NCBI RefSeq assembly: GCF_030812415.1 | Contig: NZ_JAUSST010000002.1 | Span: 310,001-374,000, forward strand | Source of the DNA: Paenibacillus harenae | Lineage (GTDB): Bacteria > Bacillota > Bacilli > Paenibacillales > Paenibacillaceae | Reading direction: 5' to 3' | Length of the DNA stretch: 64,000 bases | Part shown: positions 33,628 through 41,911 of the stretch, piece by piece | Layout: each line of letters starts with the position of its first letter | Position numbering within the stretch: the first letter of the stretch is position 1 | Program-made: the position numbers and the translations under genes | Notes under the pieces: generated by a model | Databases searched by the model: none | Seen by the model: only the letters and a program-made list of their open reading frames with translations | Told to the model about the DNA's origin: nothing

Positions 33628-34371
33628 TTACATCAGCATGCCGGCACCATCCGTGCGGATGGTCGAGCCTGTCATAAAAGATGTCTCGTCGGACGCGACG
33701 TAACAGACGAGAGAGGCGACGTCGGCGGGAAGTCCGACTCTGCCAAGCGGAAATTTTTTGCGGTCGAGCTCCTTATGCGTCGTTTTGAACTTGCCTACGT
33801 CGATCGCACCGGGGGCGATCGTATTGACCGTTATGCCGTAGCGCGCGAGCTCGATCGCGCTTTCCCGGCCGAGCATCTTGATGCCGCCCTTCGACATGCA
33901 GTAGACCGGATCGAAATCGGTCGGCCTCTTGCCATGGACGGAAGAAATATGAATAATGCGGCCGGCTTGTTTGTGTTTCATATAGGGAATAACCGCCTGC
34001 ATGCATTGCCAATAACCTTTGAGATTGATGTTCATCACCCGGTCGTACAGCTCTTCCGTATATTCCAGCCAATCGATGTTAAGCTGCAGCGCGGCATTGT
34101 TGACCAGGATATCGATGCCGTCAAGCCCGGCGGCCGCCGCATCCACCATGCGAATGATTTGCTGCTGATCCGCTACGTCTGCCTGCACCGTCATGCACAT
34201 GCCGCCGAATTCTTCGATTCGGCGCTGCGTGTCTTTGGCTCCTGCATCGCTTGCGTTGTAGTGGATGGCAACCTTGGCGCCGCGCCTTGCCAGCTCGCAG
34301 GCAATGCTTTTGCCGATGCCCGTGCCTGCCCCGGTAACGAGCGCCGATTTTCCTTCCAAGCTTAAGCTCAT
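33628..34371 (-). CDS. SDR-family oxidoreductase (complete active site)
   Basis: This 247-residue short-chain dehydrogenase has TGAGTGIG at residues 13-20 for NAD(P), NNAA at the usual site, and catalytic Ser-Tyr157-Lys161 (ISSVHGKR then YCMSK). The end GSTIRTDGAGMLM is typical of classical SDRs. The ATG overlaps the stop of the upstream SDR gene by 4 bp (ATGA). It is probably a sugar or sugar-acid dehydrogenase that makes or uses the substrate of the enolase-superfamily enzyme 51 bp downstream. Confidence 0.92.
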   Translation of the reverse strand: MSLSLEGKSALVTGAGTGIGKSIACELARRGAKVAIHYNASDAGAKDTQRRIEEFGGMCMTVQADVADQQQIIRMVDAAAAGLDGIDILVNNAALQLNIDWLEYTEELYDRVMNINLKGYWQCMQAVIPYMKHKQAGRIIHISSVHGKRPTDFDPVYCMSKGGIKMLGRESAIELARYGITVNTIAPGAIDVGKFKTTHKELDRKKFPLGRVGLPADVASLVCYVASDETSFMTGSTIRTDGAGMLM

Positions 34372-35165
34372 TGCGATCGCGTCTCCCCCTCTGCGGGCTT
34401 CAGCATCCGGTTATCCATGTAATGCATCAGGAAACCGCCATCCAAGCGAATATCCGCTCCGTTCAAATAGCTCGCTTCATCCTGGGCAAGGAAGAAGGCA
34501 AGCTCGGCCAAATCCTCGAACGATCCGAGCATAGAGCTTGGCACCTTGTAACGATAGGAATCGTATAGTCCCGACACACCGCTCCGAAAACAATCATCCG
34601 AGCCTTCGACGGGGCCCATCTCGATGACATTGACCCGAATGCCGTGCCGGCCGAGGAACAGCGCCGCTTCATGGGCAAGCATCTTCACCGCGCCTTGCGA
34701 GGCGCTGTAAGCGAAGGACGACCCGGTAGGCTTCTCGCTATGGATGGAGCTGGCGAAGATAACGCTTCCGCCGCCGCGGGCGGCCATCCGCTTGCCGATC
34801 GCCTGGGTGCAGAAGAAGGCGGATTTGGCATTCGCCTGCATCATTTCGACAAATAACGCTTCTTCGCAGGTTTCGACATCGGCGGACCGGATAACGCCGC
34901 AATTGTGAATCATGACGTCGACAGGTCCGATCTGCTTCTCGGCTTGGTCCAGCATGAACGATAGGTCGCGGCTGCTGCATAGATCGGCACGGGTTACATG
35001 CACCCTTGAGCCTGCGGCCCGGCAGGCAACCAGCCGTTCTTCCCATTCCTCGTCGCTAAGAAGGCTGTTCAGGATAAGATCCGTATCCGCCCGGCCGAAC
35101 TTCGCGATAAGGGCTCTGCCGGACGCGCCGTCGGCATCCGCGATGAAGACCGTTTTCCTTGTCAA
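34368..35165 (-). CDS. SDR-family protein with degenerate cofactor and catalytic motifs
   Basis: This 265-residue protein has SDR architecture, but the glycine-rich motif reads DADGASGRAL instead of TGxxxGxG. NNAG is HNCG, and the YxxxK box reads Tyr153-S-A-S-Gln157, so the catalytic lysine is missing. SSIHSEK keeps the serine, and the end NGADIRLDGGFLMHYMDN is normal. The start is TTG 35165, 9 bases after AAGGGGG. It is the first gene of the minus-strand operon and overlaps the complete SDR by 4 bp. It may be a non-catalytic partner of that SDR or an altered enzyme. Confidence 0.85.
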   Translation of the reverse strand: MTRKTVFIADADGASGRALIAKFGRADTDLILNSLLSDEEWEERLVACRAAGSRVHVTRADLCSSRDLSFMLDQAEKQIGPVDVMIHNCGVIRSADVETCEEALFVEMMQANAKSAFFCTQAIGKRMAARGGGSVIFASSIHSEKPTGSSFAYSASQGAVKMLAHEAALFLGRHGIRVNVIEMGPVEGSDDCFRSGVSGLYDSYRYKVPSSMLGSFEDLAELAFFLAQDEASYLNGADIRLDGGFLMHYMDNRMLKPAEGETRSQ

Positions 35166-35253
35166 GCGAGTATACCCCCTTATGAATCGTGATGGCTTTC
35201 GGGTCCCGATTGTCGTTACATGACCATCTTACCGAGCGAATGAAAGGAAAAGC

Positions 35254-35292
35254 GATGCCGTAAAATTATGATTTTGTTTGATTTTTTACGGT
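35254..35292. promoter_or_regulatory. Inverted repeat CCGTAAA/TTTACGG in divergent promoter region
   Basis: CCGTAAA and TTTACGG flank an AT-rich spacer ahead of the SDR operon. Together with GGTAAA/TTTACC at 35313-35326 it is a candidate control element for the minus-strand genes. Confidence 0.4.
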
Positions 35293-35326
35293 CGGGGATG
35301 CAGGGGAAAGCCGGTAAATTTTTACC

Positions 35327-35355
35327 TTGACATTCTTGTTCGAACGGTCTAGCAT
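35327..35355 (+). promoter_or_regulatory. Promoter of GntR-family gene
   Basis: A consensus TTGACA (35327-35332) and TAGCAT (35350-35355) are spaced 17 bp. A 19-bp perfect palindrome begins 4 bases after the -10 box. Confidence 0.65.
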
Positions 35356-35358
35356 CAA

Positions 35359-35377
35359 ATTATCGATTATCGATAAT
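35359..35377. promoter_or_regulatory. 19-bp perfect palindrome, likely GntR operator
   Basis: ATTATCGATTATCGATAAT is perfectly symmetric about its central T. It sits at the expected transcription start of the GntR-type gene, so autorepression is likely. Confidence 0.65.
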
Positions 35378-35413
35378 CCATAAAAATTTCCAATAAGCAA
35401 GGTGGTGGAAACC

Positions 35414-36067
35414 GTGTCCATGGAAACAGTCAGTTCGATGCAAACGCCGATCTCTCTTAGCGAGCATGTCTATATCGCATTAAAGAGGCAGATTATGAAG
35501 GGTGAGCTGTTGCCCGGACACCGCATGATCGTTCTGGATATCGCCAAACAATTCAGCGTCAGCCAAGCGCCCGTAAGAGAAGCGCTGGAGCGGCTGAAGC
35601 AGGAAGGCCTCATTGTCGGCAAAATGAATAAAGGGTCGGCGGTCTCCGAGATTACGGCCCAGGAAATCCGCGACATTTACGAGCTTCGGCAAATGGTCGA
35701 AGGCCACGCGCTTCGAGCGACGATGAAGGTGCTGGACGAAAATGATATCGCTTATTTGGAAGGCGTCATAACCGGAATGCGGGAGGCGATCGATAAAGAG
35801 GATCCTTATCGGCTGGTCGAGCTGGATATGCTCTTTCACGGCTATTTTTATCTGCGATGCGGTAATGCGCTTTTGTACGATATCTGGAACAGCATCAAAT
35901 CGAAGATTATGCGCTTTATTACGGTTACCAACCAGGACCACCAAGGCTACTCGATTCCCGACTCGCATACCGAAATTTTGGATCTTATCAAGTTGGGCGA
36001 TGTCGATCTTACGGAAACGAAATTAATAAGGGGACTCGATTTCTACAAAAATTACACCGGAGATTAA
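35414..36067 (+). CDS. GntR-family regulator (FadR/FCD subfamily)
   Basis: This protein of about 217 residues has its winged helix at about 15-75 (YIALKRQIMKGELLPG, IAKQFSVSQAPVREALERLKQEG). An FCD ligand domain follows (IYELRQMVEGHALR, LDMLFHGYFYLRCGN, SHTEILDLIKLGD), whose His and Asp residues usually bind a metal and a sugar-acid ligand. The GTG at 35414 has AAGGTGG 8 bases upstream; ATG 35420 is an alternative. Members such as UxuR, ExuR and LgoR control uronate and sugar-acid genes, which fits the divergent operon and uxuA downstream. Confidence 0.92.
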   Translation: MSMETVSSMQTPISLSEHVYIALKRQIMKGELLPGHRMIVLDIAKQFSVSQAPVREALERLKQEGLIVGKMNKGSAVSEITAQEIRDIYELRQMVEGHALRATMKVLDENDIAYLEGVITGMREAIDKEDPYRLVELDMLFHGYFYLRCGNALLYDIWNSIKSKIMRFITVTNQDHQGYSIPDSHTEILDLIKLGDVDLTETKLIRGLDFYKNYTGD

Positions 36068-36120
36068 GCACAAGAGCCTTAATGTTACATTCATCCTTTC
36101 TACAGAGAGGAGTGCCGAAT

Positions 36121-37311
36121 ATGAACCAACGGTTATTGGCGATGGATCTCGAACTTGGCTGGCGCAAGGAATCGCATCCTATTCGCGCCCGAACGCTGAA
36201 CGATCTGCTCCGCGGCAGAGGCTTGTATGCCGGAGATATGAAGAGGAGCCTCGAAGAGGCGGGTCTTCACGCTTACTATGCTTACCCGGCTCTGGCTTTG
36301 TTTAGCGTGAATACCGAAGAAACGGATTTATGGACACGAAGGTACGCCGCCGATGAATGGTATGCGGTCATTAAGCGGCATGCGCCCGCCAACTGCGCGA
36401 TCGTTCCGGACGACAAGGGCCATATCGGCGTCATTTTCTCATGGGACGACCAGTCATCCATAACAGACTTGTACAGCAGCATAACCGACCACGAGCACAG
36501 CTTCAGCCCTCAAACGATATCGCTTGGCATAAGCAATCCTTACCCGCATTTATCGGATCTTCATCTCTGTTACGATCAAGCTCTCTTCGCAATCAAACAC
36601 CGATTCTACCAAAACCAGTCGCAGCCGATTTACTTTAGCGGCATCCATGCGTACGCGAATGATGCCGATTATCCCGAAGACAAGGAGGAAGAGCTGCTTC
36701 ATATCCTGACAGGCGACCCTATATCCGCAACCGCAACCGTCGAGCCGGCGGTAGAAGCATTCTATGAGGCGTTGACTAGAAACGGCCCGTTGCCGGTAAA
36801 AAAGGTGTATGACGCCACGCTCCAGCTTCTCGTCAGCCTGCAGCTTCGGGTCAAATCCGCCTTTGGACAATCCCATCTAGGCAGCACGCCCGATATTGCG
36901 GCGCTGATGCAGCTGCAAACGCTGCAGGAGCTGAAGAGCTCGGTTTGCGGGTTACTCGAACAACTGGGCGGGACGTCATGCGCCTCCGATAAACTGAATC
37001 GGACCCTAATAAAGAGAGCGGTTACATTAATGGAGGACGAGTATGACAAAGCATCGCTCCACTATGTCGCCGCAAAAGTGTTCATTACCCCCGCTTATTT
37101 AAGTACCTTGTTCAAGTCGAAAATGGGCGTTACGTTCATTGAGCATTTGACCCGCATTCGAATTTCCAACGCCAAAAAACTGCTGAAGCAAACGCATCTG
37201 AAAAACTACGAAGTAGCCGAACGGGTCGGTTACCACGACTCCCGCTACTTCAGCCAAATATTCAAGAAGAAGGTAGGTCTGTCGCCAAGCGAATTCCGAG
37301 ACGCCAATTAA
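36121..37311 (+). CDS. AraC-family regulator resembling a YesN protein without its receiver domain
   Basis: This 396-residue protein has a C-terminal AraC HTH (about 300-396): SLHYVAAKVFITPAYLSTLFKSKMG, IRISNAKKLLKQT, YEVAERVGYHDSRYFSQIFKKKVG. The middle (about 60-250) resembles the degenerate cyclase-like region of YesN-type response regulators (IGVIFSWDDQ, TISLGISNPYPHLSDLHLCYDQA). No receiver domain or phospho-acceptor Asp precedes it. ATG 36121 follows GAGAGGAG. It lies between gntR-type and uxuA genes and probably controls uronate genes. Confidence 0.87.
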   Translation: MNQRLLAMDLELGWRKESHPIRARTLNDLLRGRGLYAGDMKRSLEEAGLHAYYAYPALALFSVNTEETDLWTRRYAADEWYAVIKRHAPANCAIVPDDKGHIGVIFSWDDQSSITDLYSSITDHEHSFSPQTISLGISNPYPHLSDLHLCYDQALFAIKHRFYQNQSQPIYFSGIHAYANDADYPEDKEEELLHILTGDPISATATVEPAVEAFYEALTRNGPLPVKKVYDATLQLLVSLQLRVKSAFGQSHLGSTPDIAALMQLQTLQELKSSVCGLLEQLGGTSCASDKLNRTLIKRAVTLMEDEYDKASLHYVAAKVFITPAYLSTLFKSKMGVTFIEHLTRIRISNAKKLLKQTHLKNYEVAERVGYHDSRYFSQIFKKKVGLSPSEFRDAN

Positions 37312-37369
37312 TGAAGCGAAACGATGTTATTGGGGGTTATTAACGAGGGATAAGGGAGAGTGTTACGTC

Positions 37370-38374
37370 ATGAAGCTGGCCGAATTTTTCACTTCACATC
37401 CGAATCAGCTATGGCAGTTGGCGAAGCAAATGGGCGTTGACCATGCCGTCGGCCCTTTGCCAAGGGAAGAGAACGGATTGAAGCCATGGGATTATATGAA
37501 TTTGCTCCATATGAAGCAGCGTTACGAGAATCACGGCATTCAGCTGCTTGTCATCGAGTCGGCGCCGCCGACGAATAAAATTAAGCTCGGTCTGCCCGGG
37601 CGGGACGAAGAGATCAAATGGATGCAGCAGCTTATTGCGAATATGGGCGCGCTCGGCATTCCCGTTTTATGCTACAACTTCATGGCGCAGTTCAATTGGT
37701 TCCGTACGTCGACGACGACGCGTACCCGGGGCGGGGCTCTGGTGTCCAGCTACGATCATTCCTTGATGCAAAACGCGCCTCTCACGGAAGCGGGCATCGT
37801 CACGGAAGATCAACTGTGGGAAAATCTGCGCTATTATTTAGAAAAAATCGTCCCTGTTGCCGAGAAGGCGAAAGTAAAGCTTGCGCTGCATCCCGATGAT
37901 CCGCCCATTAGTCCGATTCGCGGCGTATCGCGTATTCTCCGCAATGCGGAAGCGCTGCAGCGCGCGATCGATCTGGTGCCGAGCGAGTACAGCGGGATAA
38001 CGCTTTGCCAAGGCACGCTTGCGACCGCCGGGGAGCATATCCCGGACGTCATCCGCCATTTTGCGAAGCAGAACAAGCTGTTCTTCGTTCATTTCCGCGA
38101 CGTGGTCGGAACGCCGGACAAATTCCATGAGACGTTCCACGATGACGGCAAAACGAATATGTACGAAGCGATGAAAGTGTATTACGAGGTCGGCTTCGAC
38201 GGGCCGTCCAGGCCTGACCATGTTCCGACGATGGAAGGGGAGGACAATACGAATCCCGGGTACGAAACGCTAGGACGATTATATGGCGTAGGTTATATCA
38301 AAGGCTTGATGGAAGCCGCAGCCGCCGAACGGATGACGTCCGGCAGCACGGTTGACGGAATCGCAGTTCAATAG
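37370..38374 (+). CDS. uxuA: Mannonate dehydratase
   Basis: This 334-residue TIM-barrel enzyme converts D-mannonate to 2-keto-3-deoxy-D-gluconate in glucuronate breakdown. Recognised stretches are VLCYNFMAQFNWFRT, VKLALHPDDPPISPIRGVSRI, GITLCQGTLATAGE, FFVHFRDVVGTPDKFHETFHDDGK and the C-terminal RPDHVPTMEGE. The metal-binding His and Asp residues are in place. The start ATG is preceded by GGGAGAG. No uxuB of the long-chain type or kdgK/kdgA gene is nearby; the SDR at 33628 could supply fructuronate reductase activity, but this is inference. Confidence 0.93.
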   Translation: MKLAEFFTSHPNQLWQLAKQMGVDHAVGPLPREENGLKPWDYMNLLHMKQRYENHGIQLLVIESAPPTNKIKLGLPGRDEEIKWMQQLIANMGALGIPVLCYNFMAQFNWFRTSTTTRTRGGALVSSYDHSLMQNAPLTEAGIVTEDQLWENLRYYLEKIVPVAEKAKVKLALHPDDPPISPIRGVSRILRNAEALQRAIDLVPSEYSGITLCQGTLATAGEHIPDVIRHFAKQNKLFFVHFRDVVGTPDKFHETFHDDGKTNMYEAMKVYYEVGFDGPSRPDHVPTMEGEDNTNPGYETLGRLYGVGYIKGLMEAAAAERMTSGSTVDGIAVQ

Positions 38375-38381
38375 GGGAAGG

Positions 38382-38415
38382 AAGCTATGCATGCTGCGGA
38401 TGCATAGCTTTTTTT
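38382..38415 (+). terminator. Terminator after uxuA
   Basis: AAGCTATGCAT and ATGCATAGCTT form an 11-bp perfect stem followed by a run of T. Confidence 0.92.
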
Positions 38416-38496
38416 CGCCCAGAAAGCATGTAGTGCATGCGGATGATGAAGAGTGAAAAAAAACAAACCATTTCATAAATCTATCACATATACACT

Positions 38497-38510
38497 TGTA
38501 AGCGATTTCA
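38497..38510 (+). promoter_or_regulatory. cre site (CcpA), perfect consensus match
   Basis: TGTAAGCGATTTCA fits TGWAANCGNTNWCA at all 14 positions. It lies 45 bp before the first gene of the third importer operon, predicting glucose repression. Confidence 0.7.
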
Positions 38511-38554
38511 ATAAAATGAGGCTTATAGATGCTACGAGGGGGGATGAATGTGAG

Positions 38555-39508
38555 ATGAAGGCTGAAGCTGCGACTAAGCCTGCTGCAACAACGCTTCGCA
38601 TGAAGAAGAAGCTGAAGGGCTCGAACGATAACAATCTGGCAGGCTACATTTTCATTTCGCCTTGGCTGCTCGGTTTTTTGCTGCTGACGTTATGGCCGAT
38701 CATCCAATCGTTTTATTTGTCCTTTACGGAGTACTCGCTTCTCGAGGCCCCGACTTGGACCGGCACCGATAATTACGTCAACATTTTCACGAACGACACC
38801 GATTTCACGACATCGTTGAAAGTGACCTTTCTTTTCGTATTGTTTTCCGTTCCGCTCAAGCTGTTCTTCTCGCTGATGGTGGCGATCATGCTGAACAAAA
38901 ATTTGAAGGGCATGAACCTATACCGAACGGCCATCTATTTCCCTTCGCTCATAGGCGGGAGCATTGCCGTATCCGCGCTCTGGCGGAATATGTTCAACTT
39001 GAACGGCTATTTCAATCATGTGCTCGCCTGGTTCGGGATCCAAGGCATCGGATGGATTACGAATCCTCATACTTCGCTCGGAACGCTGATCTTGCTCAAT
39101 ACGTGGCAATTCGGCTCTACGATGGTCATTTTCTTGGCCGGACTGAAGCAGATCCCGCAGGAGCTTTACGAATCGGCGTCCGTCGACGGCGCTTCGAAAG
39201 TGCGGAAGTTTTTCCACATTACGCTTCCGATGCTGTCACCGGTCATGTTTTTCAATTTGGTACTCGGCATTATCGGCTCCTTCCAAATGTTTACTTCCGC
39301 GTTCATCATTACGCAGGGCGGACCGATCAATTCGACGTACATGTACGCGCTGTTCCTCTACGATAAAGCGTTCAAGCATTATCAAATGGGGTACGCTTCC
39401 GCGCTTGCCTGGATCCTTCTCGTTATCGTTGCGCTTATGACCGCGATCAACTTCTTGGTGTCTCGCTACTGGGTTTTCTACGAGACGGACGGAGGTAAGC
39501 AAAAATGA
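38555..39508 (+). CDS. Sugar ABC transporter permease, MalF/UgpA-type
   Basis: This protein of about 317 residues has six membrane segments from residue 30 (YIFISPWLLGFLLLTLWPIIQ). The EAA loop is ESASVDGASKVRKFFHITLPML. ATG 38555 is preceded by GAGGGGGG (38537 onward), and the 34 upstream in-frame codons lack an SD and cover the cre site. It overlaps the next permease by 4 bp. Operon order is permease, permease, binding protein. Position after uxuA suggests uptake of an acidic or pectin-derived sugar. Confidence 0.92.
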   Translation: MKAEAATKPAATTLRMKKKLKGSNDNNLAGYIFISPWLLGFLLLTLWPIIQSFYLSFTEYSLLEAPTWTGTDNYVNIFTNDTDFTTSLKVTFLFVLFSVPLKLFFSLMVAIMLNKNLKGMNLYRTAIYFPSLIGGSIAVSALWRNMFNLNGYFNHVLAWFGIQGIGWITNPHTSLGTLILLNTWQFGSTMVIFLAGLKQIPQELYESASVDGASKVRKFFHITLPMLSPVMFFNLVLGIIGSFQMFTSAFIITQGGPINSTYMYALFLYDKAFKHYQMGYASALAWILLVIVALMTAINFLVSRYWVFYETDGGKQK

Positions 39509-40341
39509 ATAAAACGTTAAGAAATAATCCGGTTGCGAGCCACTTGTTGCTGATCGTCTTCTCGCTCCTGATGTTGTATCCGGTCATCTGGTGGATCGGC
39601 GCATCGCTGAAAACGACGGCCGAGATGAGCTCGCCCTCCATCTGGCCTTCCACGCCGATGTGGGAAAATTACACCGAGGGCTGGAAGTTTTCACCTGAAT
39701 TCACGTTTGGCCGTTTCTTCGGGAATACGCTCATCATGGAGTTCTGGAACGTGATTGGCGGCGTACTGACAAGCGCGATCGTGGCCTACGGCTTTGCCCG
39801 CCTGAACTTCAAGTTTCGCGGCGCGTTATTTTCGATCCTGTTGCTCACGATGATGCTGCCGGGACAAGTGACGATCGTTCCGCAGTATATTCTCTACAAT
39901 AAGCTTCAATTGATGGACAGCTATATTCCGCTGATCTTGCCGCATTTCTTCGGCGGCGGCGCATTCTTCATCTTTTTGTTGGTGCAATTCATCAGAGGCC
40001 TCCCGCGCGAGCTGGATGAAGCGGCCAAAATAGACGGCGCGTCCGTATACGGCATTTTTTATCGCATCGTATTGCCGCTCATAAAGCCTGCTCTGGTGAC
40101 GGTCGCGATATTTACCTTCATATGGAGCTGGGACGATTTTTTTGCCCAAGTATTGTATTTGAATTCGGTCGGCAATTTCACCGTCAGCTTGGCACTGCGC
40201 ATGTATGTGGACCAGTTCGAAATCCAATGGGGCAAGCTGCTTGCCATGTCTCTGCTTTCGGTTTTACCGTCCGTTGTATTGTTTTTCTTCGCGCAGAAGC
40301 ATTTCGTCGAAGGAATCGCCACAACCGGCTTAAAGGGATAG
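39505..40341 (+). CDS. Sugar ABC transporter permease, MalG/UgpE-type
   Basis: This 278-residue inner-membrane permease overlaps its partner by 4 bp (ATGA). Hydrophobic segments begin at residue 12 (SHLLLIVFSLLMLYPVIWWIG). The EAA loop is DEAAKIDGASVYGIFYRIVLPLIKP, and the C-terminus is GIATTGLKG. SD GGAGG is inside the preceding gene. It forms the translocation channel with the MalF-type protein; an ATPase must be supplied from elsewhere. Confidence 0.93.
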   Translation: MNKTLRNNPVASHLLLIVFSLLMLYPVIWWIGASLKTTAEMSSPSIWPSTPMWENYTEGWKFSPEFTFGRFFGNTLIMEFWNVIGGVLTSAIVAYGFARLNFKFRGALFSILLLTMMLPGQVTIVPQYILYNKLQLMDSYIPLILPHFFGGGAFFIFLLVQFIRGLPRELDEAAKIDGASVYGIFYRIVLPLIKPALVTVAIFTFIWSWDDFFAQVLYLNSVGNFTVSLALRMYVDQFEIQWGKLLAMSLLSVLPSVVLFFFAQKHFVEGIATTGLKG

Positions 40342-40384
40342 GGGAACATTCGGCTTCAAAATACGTTGTAAAGGGGAAAATAGC

Positions 40385-41707
40385 ATGAAGCAAAGATGGT
40401 ACAAAGGATTGACATTAATAATGCTTGCCGGTCTGCTCGCATTGACGGCTTGTGGAAGCGGGGGAGCGAACAACGAAGAGCAAAACGCTCCGAACGACAG
40501 CGGCAACGGCGACTCCAATGCCGCGGTGAAGCTCAAAATCATGTGGCAGGGACCGGACACCAGACATCAGGCGATGCTGAAAACCCAGGAAGTGTATACG
40601 AGCAAGCATCCGTCGGTGACCTTCTCGCCCGAATATATGGCTTGGGACGATTATTGGAAGAAGCTTCCGACGTTAGCGGCATCGCATTCGCTCCCGGACG
40701 TGCTTCATATGGATGGCGCGTACATTCATGAATATGCCACTAGAGGCACGCTCGAGGATTTGTCCGACATTGATCTGAGCGGAGTCATCGACGATAAGAC
40801 GCTGGAAAATCTGAAAATCGACGGCAAGCTTTACGGCATCCCGATCAGCCGAAATGCCCAAGGCGTGGCGTTCAACAAAGAGGCTCTTGAAGCTGCCGGC
40901 ATCGAGCTGCCGAAGAAAGACTGGACTTGGGACGAATATTTCGATTTCGCGAGGAATGCGCGAGCCAAGCTTCCGGAAGGCGTCTATCCGATCAACGATT
41001 CGAATACATGGGACCATTACCAGTACTATCAAACCGCACACGGCAAAGGCCCGATTATTCAAGAGGCGGGAAAGAAGTTTAATTTGGATAAAGAATTGTT
41101 CATGAAGTTCTACGGCATTCACGAGGAATTCCGCAAAAACAAAATCGTGCCTCCGGCGGACATGGTCAGTTCGTTCAAGGAAAACGACCCGCAAGCGGAC
41201 CCGATGGCGAGCGGCAAAGTGATGACGCGAGGCGCATCGGTCGGTTCGGTAGGCGCACTAGAGCTGCTGATGCCGGGGAAAGTGGACGTCGTTAACGTTC
41301 CGGTCGGACCGGAAGGAGGCGGTTGGGCGCAGCCGACCATCTTCCTGAGCGTAAGCACCGATTCCAAGCATAAGGATGCGGCGAAGGCTTTCATTAAATG
41401 GTTCGTTACGGAGAAGGAAGCCGGCGAGACGTACGGCCTGAACTTCGGCATTCCGATCTACGACGAAATCTACGCGGCGTTGGAGCCTAACTTGGCGCCT
41501 AAGGATAAATTAGGCAAGAAGATGTACGATACGGCTAAGGATAAGGCGCTGCCGTTCTACCCGGCTGCCGCGGGGTGGACGGAATGGGTGGACAGCTACA
41601 AGAAAACGATCGATGCCGTCATGTTCGGCCAGAAATCGATCGAGGACGCGTATAATGAAATTTCCAAATCAGGTAACGCGATTGCCGAGAAGCAAAGCGC
41701 GAAATAA
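40385..41707 (+). CDS. ABC transporter sugar-binding lipoprotein
   Basis: This 440-residue binding protein has lipobox LTAC with Cys23. Family 1 features are KLKIMWQGPDTRHQAM, LPDVLHMDGAYIHEYATRG, GKLYGIPISRNAQGVAFNKEAL and DWTWDEYFDFA. ATG 40385 follows AAAGGGG. It closes the operon begun at 38555. Immediately after the stop codon a cluster of 26-bp repeats begins (41715). Confidence 0.93.
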   Translation: MKQRWYKGLTLIMLAGLLALTACGSGGANNEEQNAPNDSGNGDSNAAVKLKIMWQGPDTRHQAMLKTQEVYTSKHPSVTFSPEYMAWDDYWKKLPTLAASHSLPDVLHMDGAYIHEYATRGTLEDLSDIDLSGVIDDKTLENLKIDGKLYGIPISRNAQGVAFNKEALEAAGIELPKKDWTWDEYFDFARNARAKLPEGVYPINDSNTWDHYQYYQTAHGKGPIIQEAGKKFNLDKELFMKFYGIHEEFRKNKIVPPADMVSSFKENDPQADPMASGKVMTRGASVGSVGALELLMPGKVDVVNVPVGPEGGGWAQPTIFLSVSTDSKHKDAAKAFIKWFVTEKEAGETYGLNFGIPIYDEIYAALEPNLAPKDKLGKKMYDTAKDKALPFYPAAAGWTEWVDSYKKTIDAVMFGQKSIEDAYNEISKSGNAIAEKQSAK

Positions 41708-41714
41708 CGACGAG

Positions 41715-41851
41715 TTATGTTGGATTTCTGCACGAACTCCAGGCTAAGGCGGTCGTCAAAGAGGCATAATGGTAAAAGTTAATACGAATATCCATTATAG
41801 CTCCCGGAAACGCCCCAAACAACGGAAAGTTACTGCGAGAATCCAACATAG
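41715..41851. repeat. Cluster of three 26-bp repeats (one reverse, two forward, 51-bp period)
   Basis: Units lie at 41715-41740 (reverse), 41775-41800 (forward, degenerate) and 41826-41851 (forward). The last two are exactly 51 bp apart. The units share TTGGAT/ATCCA, TGCA-like centres and GTTA ends. The cluster begins 8 bases after the binding-protein stop and could fold into a long hairpin. Confidence 0.8.
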
Positions 41852-41911
41852 CCTCATTCATAACGCGCAAACGAACAGACAGTGAGGCAACGTGCCAAAC
41901 AAGGAAGAGAG

